Source of the DNA: Synaphobranchus kaupii
Lineage: Eukaryota > Chordata > Actinopteri > Anguilliformes > Synaphobranchidae
Reading direction: 5' to 3'
Length of the DNA stretch: 64,000 bases
NCBI GenBank assembly: GCA_029718625.1
Contig: CM056391.1
Location: 9,841,004-9,905,003, forward strand
Positions 38,417 through 52,200 of the stretch are shown here, piece by piece. The notes beneath the pieces are model-generated. The model saw only the letters and a program-made list of their open reading frames with translations, searched no databases and had not been told where the DNA came from. The translations under genes were made by a program, and so were the position numbers. The number at the start of each line of letters is the position of its first letter. The first letter of the stretch is position 1.

Positions 38417-39991
38417 CTGTGGGGGGGGGGGGGGTTAAAGGTCAGGGAGAGGGGTGACAGCTCACTTGGTGGAGATGCAAACAAACGAGGCTCAGACAGT
38501 ACACCCAAGGCTCAAGGCCAGATAGAAATAAACTGCTAGTGCTTACCGTTTGTTGAACCATCTGAGGATTTCGCACAACCCTGGAAGAGAGATTCTTTTC
38601 TGAGACATTGCCTAAACATTTAGCCTACTTTAATACCACAGATATGTTTTAAAAGCTGTGTCCACATCTTTAAAGCACGTAGATTCCCAACGAGTGCTGT
38701 TCTGCAACATATTAATATAAATGACTAACACAGTCATGGGACAACTTTTTTTATGTTCAAGTTTACTTTTATGCATAATACATGTATCATATAGTATATA
38801 TTTACATTTAAAAAAAATTAAAACCAAATAAAATTTTTGAGCTATGATTTAGGATACCTGAAATGAGCTAATAAGCCCCCGTGAGGAGAAAAAAAAAGGA
38901 AAGAGATGTGTGAGAATGGTCTAAAGGCCGACAGGCCGGAAGTCTCACCTCTGAGGTCTTTGTTCTGGGAAGGTTAACCGAGCGTTTGACCCTCTTCACT
39001 GCCTCTGTGACGGCCAGGGTCTCAACCTCATCCAGAACACAGCAGATATTCTTCACCGCCTGAATCACCAGATCCACCGTTTTATACTGAGTGTTCTGGG
39101 GGGGGGGGGGGTTAAAAAAAAGAAGTGTCTTTAAACAGCACTGTGCCAACTGCTGATTTTATCACTGAGGGTGGTTTGCAGGTCGTCTGCACGCCGGGCT
39201 TTGAGTAAAAGACAGGAACAGGAAGGCCTACCTCGTTCTGCAGGCATGCGCTGACTTGACTGTGATAGCCGTCCAGGTAATCACTGAGGATCTGTCTGAA
39301 TTAAGAGCAGAGAAATGCACACATCACGTGGGGGGCCCAATCCCTGGGCATGCAGGCGGGTGTGAGATCTTCCAATAACCAGAGCAGCCAAGCTCACAGT
39401 CCTACCTGGAGACGGTCTCCTTGAAGGGTCTCTCTATGTGGTAGAGGTATTTCTCCAAATTGATGGGGGCAGAGTCATCCTCCGCCTGTGGTTAAAAAAA
39501 AAACACACGCACACACACAAATAGATTCACTCTCAATCCAGTGAAGCCCAGCAGGCCATTGGTCTGCAGTGATCCTGTCTGTCACAGGGAGAGAAGAATG
39601 GGGGAGTGGGCTTTATGTTGGGCTCTGACAGGCGTGGTGTGTGTGTGTGTGTGAGGTGGGTTGTGTGTAAGGTGTGGTGTGTGTGTGTGTGTGGGAGGTG
39701 GGGTGTATGTTTGGGCTGTGACAGGCCTGGTGTGTGTGTGTGTGTGTGTGTGTGGGAGGTGGGGTGTATGTTTGGGCTGTGACAGGCCTGGTGTGTGTGT
39801 GTGAGGTGGGTTGTGTGTAAGGTGTGGTGTGTGTGTGTGTGTGGGAGGTGGGGTGCATGTTTGGGCTGTGGCAGGCCTGGTGGGTGTGTGGGTGTGTGAG
39901 GTGGGGTGCATGTTTGGGCTGTGGCAGGCCTGGTGGGTGTGTGTGTGTGTGTGTGAGGTGGGGTGCTTGTTTGGGCTGTGGCAGGCCTGGT

Positions 39992-40028
<37 letters not shown>

Positions 40029-40056
40029 GGTGCTTGTTTGGGCTGTGGCAGGCCTG

Positions 40057-40091
<35 letters not shown>

Positions 40092-40168
40092 GTTGTGTGT
40101 AAGGCGTGGTGTGTGTGTGTGTGTGTGTGTGTGGGAGGTGGGGTGTATGTTTGGGCTGTGGCAGGCCT

Positions 40169-40202
<34 letters not shown>

Positions 40203-43200
40203 GTTGTGTGTAAGGCGTGGTGTGTGTGTGTGTGTGTGTGTGTGTGTGCATGTGTGTGAGGTGGGGTTTGAGTGTGTAAGGCATGGTGTGGGGTGTGTGT
40301 GACGTAGCGGGACTCACCGTGCGGGTGAGGTCTCTCCGGATGGTTCCCTGGGAGAGAAGCTGCAGCTTGATTTCTGCCTCCCACTTCCTGCAGTCCTGAA
40401 CGTACTCATGGCTGCCAAGGCTGTGCTTACTGAGGAGAACAGGGTAGCACAGTCAAAGCTGTGCTTACTGAGGGGAACAGAGCAGCACAGTCAAAGCTGT
40501 GCTTACTGAGGGGAACAGCGAAGCACAGTCAAAGCTGTGCTTACTGAGGGGAACAGAGCAGCACAGTCAAAGCTGTGCTTACTGAGGGGAACAGAGCAGC
40601 ACAGTCAAAGCTGTGCTTACTGAAGGGAACAGAGCAGCACAGTCAAAGCTGTGCTTACTGAGGGGAACAGCGAAGCACAGTCAAAGCTGTGCTTACTGAG
40701 GGGAACAGTGAAGCACAGTCAAAGCTGTGCTTACTGAGGGGAACAGGGCAGCACAGTCAAAGCTGTGCTTACTGAGGGGAACAGGGCGGCACAGTCAAAG
40801 CTGTGCTTACTGAGGGGAACAGAGCAGCACAGTCAACGCTGTGCTTACTGAGGGGAAAAGAGCAGCACAGTCAAAGCTGTGCTTACTGAGGGGAACAGAG
40901 CAGCACAGTCAAAGCTGTGCTTACTGTTGGTAGAGAACACAGTGAAGACAGCTCAGTGGGGGTGGGCGCAGGCCCACACTGTGCTGACTGATTAGGCTTA
41001 GTGAGGGGGAGATCAGGCCCAGATTGTGCTTACTGGCTGTGTGCACTGCCTGTGCTTACTGGGGGGGGGGGGGGGGGGGGTTGGGGGCAGGACACTTCAG
41101 TGACACGACAAGGCTCAGGTTCAGGACCTTGTGTCCAAAAAGGCTGCCGGTTTGAACCCAGGGCATGACACTGCAAGATGCAACACCGCACTCAAGGCAC
41201 TGTACATACAGTGCAGTGGGGAATCACTAATATTCAACTCCCAAGCTGTGCAGTCTACTGGGTCAAAACAACTACATATGAGCCCTGCGCACATGCAATC
41301 ATGCCTAATGCGACTCTCCCACAGGGGAATAAGCCTCATTTCATAAGTGGTGGAAAGGGGAGGGAGGCACCGTTGCTAGGTGATTGGGGAGGTGCGGTAA
41401 CCCAGTGGCCTTGTCCTTTAAGCTCTCCTGCCAATGTTAGTCACCTCCGGTCTCTTTCCCCGACTCAAGCGGATTGTGAGTGTGTACGCAGGGAAGGGGG
41501 AAGGAAAAACATCCTCATCAAGAAGTTCCAGCATTTCTGGTGTGCTTTGCCAAATGCAGGCGAGACAATGCGAGCGTGCACGCACAAGAAACATATTACG
41601 GAGCAACGGCAACACAAAGTGAAACTGAATAATGGCTTTTACTCCCATTGTGGAAGGAGCACACAGGCAACATTTCCTACACACAGGCAGAGGGGGAAAC
41701 AAGTGCTCTCTAGAAATAGTCACTGGGGAAAAACAACTTGTAGGAGATACTAGCGAAAGTAATTTTATTCCTCCCAATGTTGATTTTGACTTGACAAAAA
41801 GCAAAAAAAAAAAAGGAAACATTTTTCTAACACAACTTAAGAAAAATAGTCCCCACTGGGTGGAATGTTGGCACTGACCTTGTTTATACACTACTTTCCT
41901 TTTCTTCCTCTCTCTCTCTCTCTCTGTCTGTCTCTCGCTCTCTCTTCCCCTTCAGAGAAAACATGCTGATGTGTGTGTGTGTGTGTGGGGGGGGCTTAAA
42001 GGGACTCACTTCTGCAGAGCTTCCTCTTGGCCGCAGACTTTGAGGATGTAGCTGCCAATGTTGACCTGGTTCAGGTCGTCATGAACCCAGCACAGGGCCT
42101 GCATGATCAACAGCTCCACCGGGGAACTCACTGTGTGCATGAGAGAAAGACAAAGGGAGGGAGAGGGAGAGAGAAAGAGAGAGAGTGGGAGGGAGGGAGG
42201 GAGGGAGTGAAAGAGAGAGAGTGGGAGGGAGGGAGAGAGAGAAAGAGAGACAGACAGAGAGACAGAGAGATAGTGAGAGAGATATAGAGATCTTACTGAC
42301 AGGGGCAGAGATAACAAACACAGGCCAGTCCTTCATGCCATATTAAATTGTCTACAGAGTGTAGATCAAAGTGATGCCCCTCCCATTCCTGGCATGTGAA
42401 CAGGACAAAACGGCAAGTATTGGACTCCACAGCACACAAATGCACTGAGCTCCACAGCACATAACTGCACTGAGCTTCACAGCACACAAATGCACTCAAC
42501 TGCTCTGAGCTAGACAACTGCATGAGTTAAAATTTGTTGCGGTTTATTGCTGCTTGTTTGAAGTGGTTCAGAGGCGATTTGGAGTACAGTCCAATGGCAG
42601 TAAACGACGAGCATGATCTTATGGTAGATATGTGCTGAATGTCAGTTAAACTCCACACATGCTGTTGGAATGCCAGGCGGCTCAGATGGAGTCTAATGAG
42701 GGAAACAGATCTGAGGGGCAGACTGCCCCATTGTCAGGGGAGAGGGAGCAGCAGGCAGGGGCCTCCACCCAGAGCCAGAACCAAACCCCTAACAAACCGC
42801 CGTTAAGCCCCTACAGAACCGCCATCAAACCCCTACTGAACCGCCCTCAAACCCCTACTGAACTGCTGCCAAGCCCCTACTGAACCGCCGTCAAAGCCCT
42901 ACTGAACCGCCATCAAACCCCTAGTGAACCGCCACCAAACCCCTACTGAACCACTATCAAACCCCTACTGAACCGCCCTCTGAACCGCCATCAAACCCCC
43001 TACTGAACCGCCATCAAACCCCCTACTGAACCGCCATCAAACCCCCTACTGAACCGCCATCAAACCCCTACTGAACCGCCATCAAACCCCGACTGAACCG
43101 CTATCGAACCCCTACTGAATGTCATCAAATCCCTACTGAACCGCCTCCAAACCCCTACTGAACCGCCACCAAACCCCTACTGAACCGCTATCAAACCCCG

Positions 43201-46200
43201 ACTGAACCGCCACCAAACCCCTACTGAACTGCTATCAAACCCCGACTGAACCGCTATCAAACCCCTACTGAAGCGCCTCCAAACCTCTACTGAACCGCCG
43301 CCAAACCCCTACTGAACGCCATCAAACCCCTACTGAACCGCCACCAAACCCCTACTGAACGCCATCAAACCCCTACTGAACCGCTGCTAAGCCCCTACTG
43401 AACCGCCTCCAAACCCCTACTGAACCGCCATTAAACCCCTACTGCACCACCACCAAACTCCCAATTTGAATCCCCACTGAACCCAGACTGCGCAGTCACC
43501 AAACCCTCACTCAATCCCAGCTGAACTCCATCTGAACTCAAACTGAACCGCCTCTGAAACAAAAAAACAAACAAAGCAAAAATGAAAGAGTGACACAGCC
43601 TCTCGGCTGCGCAGGCAAGCGCAAAATCCAATGCTCGTTCCCATTGGTCAGAGAGGCAAGCGCATAATCCACTGCTTGTTCCCATTGGTCAGAGATGCAG
43701 GGCTTCATTGGATTACACATTGTGATGTAATTGGATGTGCCAACTGTATTGCGTCAGTGGTCAGAAGTGCGTGACGGCCATTCGGATAATCAAAGCCAGG
43801 TCTTTCTCAGAGAACTGAAGGCAATTGTTCCAAGCAGATACACACGTTACGAGGCTCTACTGCATCCCATGTCGGAATGTTAAACAGAGCTGGTCAGAGT
43901 ATGCACAGGTGTAATGATAGAGAAAAAATTAACAGGGAAGACTTCTTAGCAGATGGGCTCTGAGGGGTGGCCTGATGGTGGTATGTGGCATGGTTCCAGA
44001 GCCTGTTTGCATGGGGGGGGGGGGGGCGTGGTGTCGCTCTGCGTCAGGCATACGTCAGGAAACGCAGACGTCTCTGTGGGGAAGCAGAGCTGCTCTGTAC
44101 AGCGTAGCACGGACGCTCCGCTGCTCTGAAAGGCGCACATTCTTTAAGGTCCGCGGAGCTCGCCCGAGGAGATGAGGTGCAGCGCGGCATAAAAACGATG
44201 CACAGATGGATTACCCGCAACAAAGGCCGGGCCTGACTGCCTGCCAGCGCTGCCCAGTGCTGAGGGAAGCAGGAGGGCCTGCGGCGGGCGCCACCCCCTT
44301 ACAGGGTCTAACCGCACACTAAAGAAGGGGCAAACAGCCTTCACACCAACAGGTCAGCGAGCGAGAGGCCCCGCCATTAAATCAGCAGCTCAAGTAAATG
44401 GGGACTAGCAGAAGGAACATGGTGTGCTTCCCAAAAAAAACAACAACAAAAAAAAAAGAAATTAACTGGACATACTGTTCCAAATGCAAAATCCTATCGT
44501 GATCCATGGTGCACTTAGCAGCCAGCAACCAAATCCCTAATGAACCGGCATGAACCACCATTAAGTCCCTAATGAACCGCCACCAAACCCCTACTGAACC
44601 ACTGCCAAACCGCTAGACATATTGCTCCAAACGCAACATCCCAATCCATTGTGCGCTTAGCAGCCAGTGAGGCACTTCCCCAAACTCTTCACAACTCATT
44701 GTTTCAAAGGGGAGGTCAAACATTTTTTTTTTTTTTTCCACAAAATGCAAGACTGCATCCTGCTCCAGGCGAGCAGTTCAAGCAAACGAAGATCATTCCC
44801 TGTTCCTTCTGCAAACCCAGAATAAAAACCCAGAGCTGCTTGGGGACTAATCTTGTTAAGACATTGTTTCAGGGTGTGGACGGGCCCCATGGCCTGGTAT
44901 TGGATCCGGACCATGCCAGTGCTGACTGGCTGGCAGCCCTATAGAGTGACACAATAGGCTATAGTGTGGCCCAGGGCTGGGAGGGTTTCTGTCAGCCGGG
45001 ATGATAGCATCTCATCATGCACAGCGAGCCCCGTGCATGTCCATTAGGCGCCTGCAAGTTGCATGTTGACCTGAGCCTAAACCTTCTTCCTCTGACTCAT
45101 GTCTGTGTGAGCCTGACTTGCAATCCGGGACGTGATGATTTTTAAAACCGCTTGTGAGTTGCGTACAGTCAGGGAGGAGAATGGCTGGAGAAACAGTAAA
45201 TGGAGACGCAGTCACACAGATATGAACCAGGTGGTCAGGAACGCTGGGAGTGCGTTACTGCAGACAGGTCGCCGAGCTGACGGCCCTTCTTACCGTCGCA
45301 GGTGAAAGTGACGGGCTCCTGGGAGCCGGGGATCTCTATGGAAACCTTCACGCTGCTGCCACGATCACTGTTCATGTCCCTCTGTGGAATCACCGGGCTC
45401 AACACGTACCCCGGGTTCGTGACGACGTCATCGCAAGGGAACTTGGACCTCAGGCTTAAAAATGGACACAATTACATGAACAAATCACATACCCATCACC
45501 AAAAGAACACAATTTAAAAAAACTTGGTGCAAGCTTCAGAGGAGTTCAGGAAATTTAAAAATACAATGATCGTAACACAATTCACAGCAGCTAATCCCCA
45601 ACGACTGGGATTGATGCAAAGTTAATGACCCTGGCAAACGCTCAGCCACACAATTACCCCTGCTGCAAAGTAGAAAGGGCACACTGTCGCAGGAACATTA
45701 AGTGGACATTATTTTCAGAGCGAAGCATTCGTGGGCAACTGGAGTGCTGGTGCTGGTTATTATGGGCGAATCGTCACCCAACTGTGTGAATCTATTTAAA
45801 GGCAACAGTCACACGTGCATGGTACAATAGCTAGACTCAAATGTAGTCTGCTTTTATTTCAGTCTATTGGGTAAAGCCTTGTGCATAGACCATACGGATT
45901 TCAGTAACTACATTCAGAGAAAGTGTTCACACACATTTTACAGTGAAAATTCATTGAACTTGTTCATAATTTTACATTAAAAAGGAGAGATTTGTTCCGG
46001 CAGCTTCTCTCCAAGTAAGCTGTACAACCGTGTTGACATTTTGAAGATGGTTCTACAGAGGTTGCCAATATAATAACACTATTCCAGTGATGAAGGGAGC
46101 AAGCTGAAATGATTGGGAAAAACATGGTCTAGAACCGTTAGTTATGACACTGCTGGAGACCCAGGTAGTCATGGTTTCCACGGCGATGCAAAGCTTACGC

Positions 46201-49200
46201 TGCAATGTCCTCGCAAAAGGCTACCACCTCCTCGTTCTGGGCCTCCATCTCTTGAAGGAAGCTGTGCTTTGCTGACAATTTCCCATTTCCATCTTTGTCC
46301 TGGAAAGTGAAGACAAATTTAAGTAAATCAACAACAACAAAAATGCTCATTTTCTACTCATGTTCCCTGACATCAGCAAAGAGACCACATGACGTCCAGC
46401 AGCCAATCTGTTAATGCCTCTGGAAAAAAGGAAATGAAACTGTGTCCTGACAAGAGACCTAACACTGGTAAAAATGCACATTCATGCCACAGAAACGAGC
46501 CAATCAGGAAATGTCTGAGTAAGTCATGAGGTTAAGTTCAGACACATCCTACAATCGACTACAACTGCACAGAGGCTGCATCTTTCTTCAATACCCCAAT
46601 AATGACCGCCTTTGGACATGAACAATACAATACTGATTTCATTCCCAGAATAAATAAATAAACAAATAAATACTGTAAGTGACAAAAAAAGGAGCACATA
46701 TATTATCATGTTAAGCAGATGTAAACCCTGAGTGTGGAAGTATAAATCTTGTGGCCATTCTAAACAAAACTGTTAAAAATAAATAAAACAAATTTCTGTG
46801 ATAACATCGGTTAGACAGTCAAACAGCTACTCTTATCTGACAGCATATTTGGACATTTGTCAACAGGGAAGTCTGGGGATTTAGACCTACTTCTCTACCA
46901 TGCCGCCCACAACATAACAAAAAAAAAAAAAACTTTGTGCACAAGCCCTTGTGTTTCTGGAACTGAGATACCAGATCTGCCACGATAGAAATGTTCCGGG
47001 TAAGATCTCACAGACCATTTGCAACGTACCGAAAAACACAAAGCACATTTGCTTTCTAAAATATTCTCATCTCAAAGTGCACTCAGCCATCATACTGCCG
47101 AAGCAGAACGTGCTGTGAAAAGAACGCAGCTCAGTAATGTGCTTGGGCATGACTTTCAAAAACAAAAGAAGTGAAATTAAAATATTTAGAGGCAGAGCAG
47201 AGTAAAGCCATGTAATGACCAGACTAGAGATACAGGAAGACAGAGCAGCTTTGTAATATTTTTATTACAGGTAACAGGTGGGTTTCTACAGAACATAGGT
47301 GGGGATTTGGGGCGAGGGGCGGAGTGTGCGACCAGCACACTCCCTTTCATTGGCTACGGAGAAGCGGCTGGGGAGCATCACACAAGATAACACGGCCGCA
47401 ACTGCGAATCCACGCACTCACCTATTCAAGACCAATAGACCATCCGCAGGACATTTCTATATGCGGGGAATCTCATTTTACACTTACAGTAACACACACA
47501 GTGCATGCACATAAAGTACTTCTTCCCGAAAAGTCATTTGAATACAATCACGAGAACGATGAGAACCAACCAACTATTTTTCAACAAACCAATTTACTGA
47601 TCATTTACATAAAGGACATTGTTTCCTTACAGAGGGGGTTTTCGTAGCAGATTGACTTCTCGTTTCAGAACTGGCCGCTCTAAAGCGGTTGAAAGACGTG
47701 TCGTGTATGCAGTACAGGCAAACATTGCGGGAAAGGTCAGCTGACAATACAGGCCATTTTGGCTCTACGTGTGATGTGTATCTGCCTCCCCTTGCCACAC
47801 TGTAACCTTACCGTCGCATGACCTTACCATCCAAGATTCCAGTGACTTCAGACTGAACCAAGTCAAATGGGAAGACGCCACCAAGCTGTTGACTCAGATG
47901 GCTTAACAGCAGCTTTCATCTCTGCACACAGCTGCTGTACATCTGCCCAGCAAGGCTGCTGAACCATGAACAGCATGCGGCTATATTTAGACATGCCTTA
48001 ATTACAATTAAACAGCCGCAAAAAAGCCACATTTTCTTTCATGTGGTTGCTGATGGCTTTTCTTTTTTTTGTATTTTCAATTAATGTGACATGAAGTATG
48101 AGTCCCAACATGAAATATGAAATTTACGGCAGTGTTCTATATTTAATTTTTTAAAAGCTATTCCTCTTTTTCTCCCCCATTTGGAAAACATCGTAACAGA
48201 CATATCAGCACTCCAAGCTGCAACCTCCACTGTGGCTTCGGGACAACACAGACAAGCAGGGCTGCCGAGTGAAATTCCTGGCCCGGCACAAAATTATATT
48301 ATTATATTATTCCCGCTCCCAGGACAATAATATTTACCACAAGTTTATATATCTTCCACAAGGAAGACACTTCATGTGCAGCTCAACAGGTGGACTTGCA
48401 GGCTGCCCATCGACCAGCGGAGGTCACGAGTGAGTGAAGCGTTGCTGTAATCCCAGCCTACCTAAACCCTCCAAGCCACGGGTGGCGACACAGCCAACTG
48501 TGTGTTGCCCTGCGGACGAGTATGCGATATCAGACTGGTAGGCCCATCTATGCATTAGAACAGAACTACCCAGCAGCCCTCTACAGCTTCTCCTTCATGC
48601 TTTTCTTCATGTTATGTAAATGACCCATTACTGGACTCTATTCGGTTAGTCTACACTACCGGTCAAACGTTTTAGTACACTTCACTTGTGTTTTTGTACT
48701 CTGATTTTCTTGTAATTTAAGCGGTTTAACTTTTGTAAATAACCTCAAATGGCACAAGGAAAGAGGTGAATGGTCAGCAGTTAAAAAGACTCTTTTACTT
48801 CACAGGATAGTGTCCTAAATCTTGGGGTTCATAAAAAAAAAGCCGTACTTGGCAAAATAAACAGGCGAACAAATTATCTTCATTTTCCAAAAAGGGAAGT
48901 AAAATCAAGCTTCTTTTGGACAAATTGGACAGAAAGGTCAAGGAGAAGCAACCCACGAGTGCAGCACGTCTCCGGGACCTTCTTCACTCATTCCGATGGC
49001 CTCCTTGGTCTGATGTGCGGATCCTTACATATGGACGATGGAAATCATACCATGTAGCGACACAAACACTATTGCTGCACATAGCTGTCAAGGGGTACAA
49101 CAACAGTCTGATTTGTCAGACTACATGTGATGACAGTTGTAAGAGGACAGTATTGTTGCAGTAAACAGCAACTGACCTCATAATCCTACAGCAACAAAAC

Positions 49201-52200
49201 CATGAATAATGTACGGCTTGGGTCCAACAGGTGAGATGGACAGATTTAACTCTGTTCCTAGACTAATATGGCGTATTCAGCAGTGTTACCTGTAGGTAAG
49301 CAGCTTGGTTTGTACACTGTTACTCTACACGCACAAATGCCTGCATGAACAAATGCACGAATCCATGCACACATGTACTGTGGTTCCATGGCAACACGGC
49401 AATGTCTACTTGAATTCTCAAAACAGAAATTCACCTACAGGGAGTGGTGTGCTTCAAGCTCAAATAGCATGCGAGCAGATGAGTTGTCTGTGTGCTGTAG
49501 GGAAGTCCATGTTTGTGTAACGGAAAGAGTGTGGAAAGAAAAGCTTACTGGCCAAAGGTGAGATTTGAACCCCGCTTCTCTCACTTGTCCAAAGTGTCCC
49601 AAGACGAACGCGTTACCAGTCAGCTAAAGGCGAAATCGCCAATAGCTAAGGGCAACGTCGTCGTTATTTTGAACCTGAGGGTTGCGTCGCCAGAGGGTGT
49701 CGTCACGGTAACCTGCTACAAGGCCTTTGCTTTACTGCACCTCACTGTGCTTACTAGTGAACTAGCCGAGCTACACCCGCTACATTTGCGTTCCTGCTCA
49801 CTTTAAACCTTTTAGAAACCATTCCTGGATAAATCACCAGTCACAGTACTACTGACAATAATCATCATCATCACTTCACGACTGAGTTTCGTCCTTGAAA
49901 TATGGACATACCTCACATGCTTTTTAAAGAAGTATCTTAGTACCTAGTCTCTCTGTTAATAATAATTCGATAATGCACAAAAGAGAAGTCTTTACAATGA
50001 GCAGAACAATATAACAGGAAGCAAGCCTTCTGTGGAAAAAACGCTTATTCACTGAGAGTTGGGAAACGTGTGACAGTGAGGCAGATGTATGCAGGCTACT
50101 CCCAAAATACAAATCTGAGGTAAAACCAAGCCCAGTAAAGAAGTGTTATCAGGCATCTCTCATATGAGTCATAGACCTACAGTTTGCCTCAGTAAAGAGA
50201 GGCTTTGTCACAGGGGTTAACCAGCTTTGATCCTGGAGGGCCGCAGTGCCCGCTGGTCATTCTTTCCCGCAAAATCAGTAACCAATTTATAACCAAAAAA
50301 AAAACAGGCACAGTGGGTTAATCAGATGCTTTAAATTAATTATCAAATAAGCGCTAAGTAATAAGGAAAACCAACAGACCCTGTGGCCCTCCAGGACCAG
50401 AGTTCAGAAACCCTGCTCTATCCAATCTCAAACGTGGCCATTTCATCAGTGCACTTCAAATAGATTGTTACTTCCTCTGGCAGCCAGAAGGGGGAGGAGG
50501 GGGGGGGGGGGCATCGCGAAAACAAATGGTACCAGGGCCCTGGCACTGGGCCACATGCACACACAAAGGCAGCCCAACGACATCCCACTGTGCTCATGTG
50601 AACTTCAATTGAGCAATGCATGACACACACAGCAGAACAACAACTACACCAATCCAGGGTCCGCATTCTTACCTATGCAACCCGTTTAAGTACTTTTTAA
50701 GTAATTTCAAGGTCCCGCTCACCCAAAACAAAGGAACCGTACAAACAGCACACTAGGCTATTTCACAAGTGCTGCAGAACATTGGTTGGAGCAGTATAAA
50801 AACTGTCCATCAACATCCTTAATATCTAAATAACATTAATATACATTAAATAAGTTCTGTCCCAGTACAAGCCTTTTCAACCTCACCTCACACCACAAAT
50901 ATTTTATCAGGATGTAGATTCTGATTGTGGGCAATAGATTAGGGCTGTACCGAATGTCATTTTTTTACATTCGAAGCTTCTATTGAGGTTTTCGAATGAA
51001 GCTTCGAATGTCTGTCGTCATATTTTATGACGTCATCAAAAAAATCATTAAAAAAAATCCTCAAACAAAATCCTCAGTTTGAATAAAGTGATTAATCTTT
51101 TTTTTTTTTTTATCCACTTTCTTTAATGAATATAACTCGTAGGGCTGAGCCGAATGCCATTTTTTACACTTCGAAATTCGTTGGCAATTTTCCCAGAAGC
51201 TCAGAAGCTTCGTTTTTAATAATAATCTATTAAAAATATTATTTTTTTTGAGTCTTTGAAAACAATGTTACGATACGTCCAGTAGAGGGCGTGCTTACAT
51301 CTATTTCAGTAATATGCGCATGAAGAAAGAAACAACAGTTCTTTTATTTTTTTTTATTGAAACAACAAAGTATTAAATTGAAATGGAACAGAAGTTCAGG
51401 ACATGAACCAAGACCTAAATAAATTTAAAAGATAAATATAAGCCGCAGTCTTCACAGTTATGTGCAGGCCTATAAAGTCTCCAGACTTGTAGCCTACATA
51501 CTGCGTATGGTATGGGGGAAAAAGTCTAAAGGAAAGCCGAGTGTAGGCTATTCCCGAGTGTAGGCTATATAAAGCCGAGTGTAGGCTATATTGTTTATAT
51601 TACGTAATAGGTTGTCATGCTATGCTAACCTAGGCTATATCATGAAATGTAGCCTAGTCAGATCGGCTGCTAGCTAATGCTAATGTTGCTAGGCTATTAC
51701 TCTGACGAAGATATATAGGCTACTTACATTTTTCAAATGGTTTGTCAAATTTGTATGGTATGCCAATTTCTGCTGGCATATTTGTCATTTGACCTTTTTT
51801 GGATTGCCAGCGGTAATATTAAAATGTTTCCACACAGCTGACTTCTTTGACATCTTGTAACTTCACCTCAGGCTTTGGGCAACAGCGTAGCGAATGCTAT
51901 TTTTATTCAGTCTATGCGAATGTGGAGACAAGTCACATGGAAGGCTGAACCACGCTAGTACAGGCAGTGCATCCCTTGTACGTTCGATTAACTTCCAGGC
52001 GGTTCAAAGCTCAATCAGTATAGAATAAACACTTATATGTTGACAAACATCCAGTAAACCATCAATTTTCTTCTTCTTTTTTGAGGGGGAAAAAATGTTT
52101 AGTTTTTTTTTGTTGTTTTTTTTTGAGGAAAAAAGAAAACGAACTATTCGAATCTGAATTTAGGATCCGAATTCCAATCCCACGAACGAAGCTTCGGAGC

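Noticed and set aside
39533..40384. 283-codon His/Thr-rich frame
   Set aside because: It is the translation of the CA/GT compound repeat in pik3c2a intron 6 and overlaps exon 6 in another frame.
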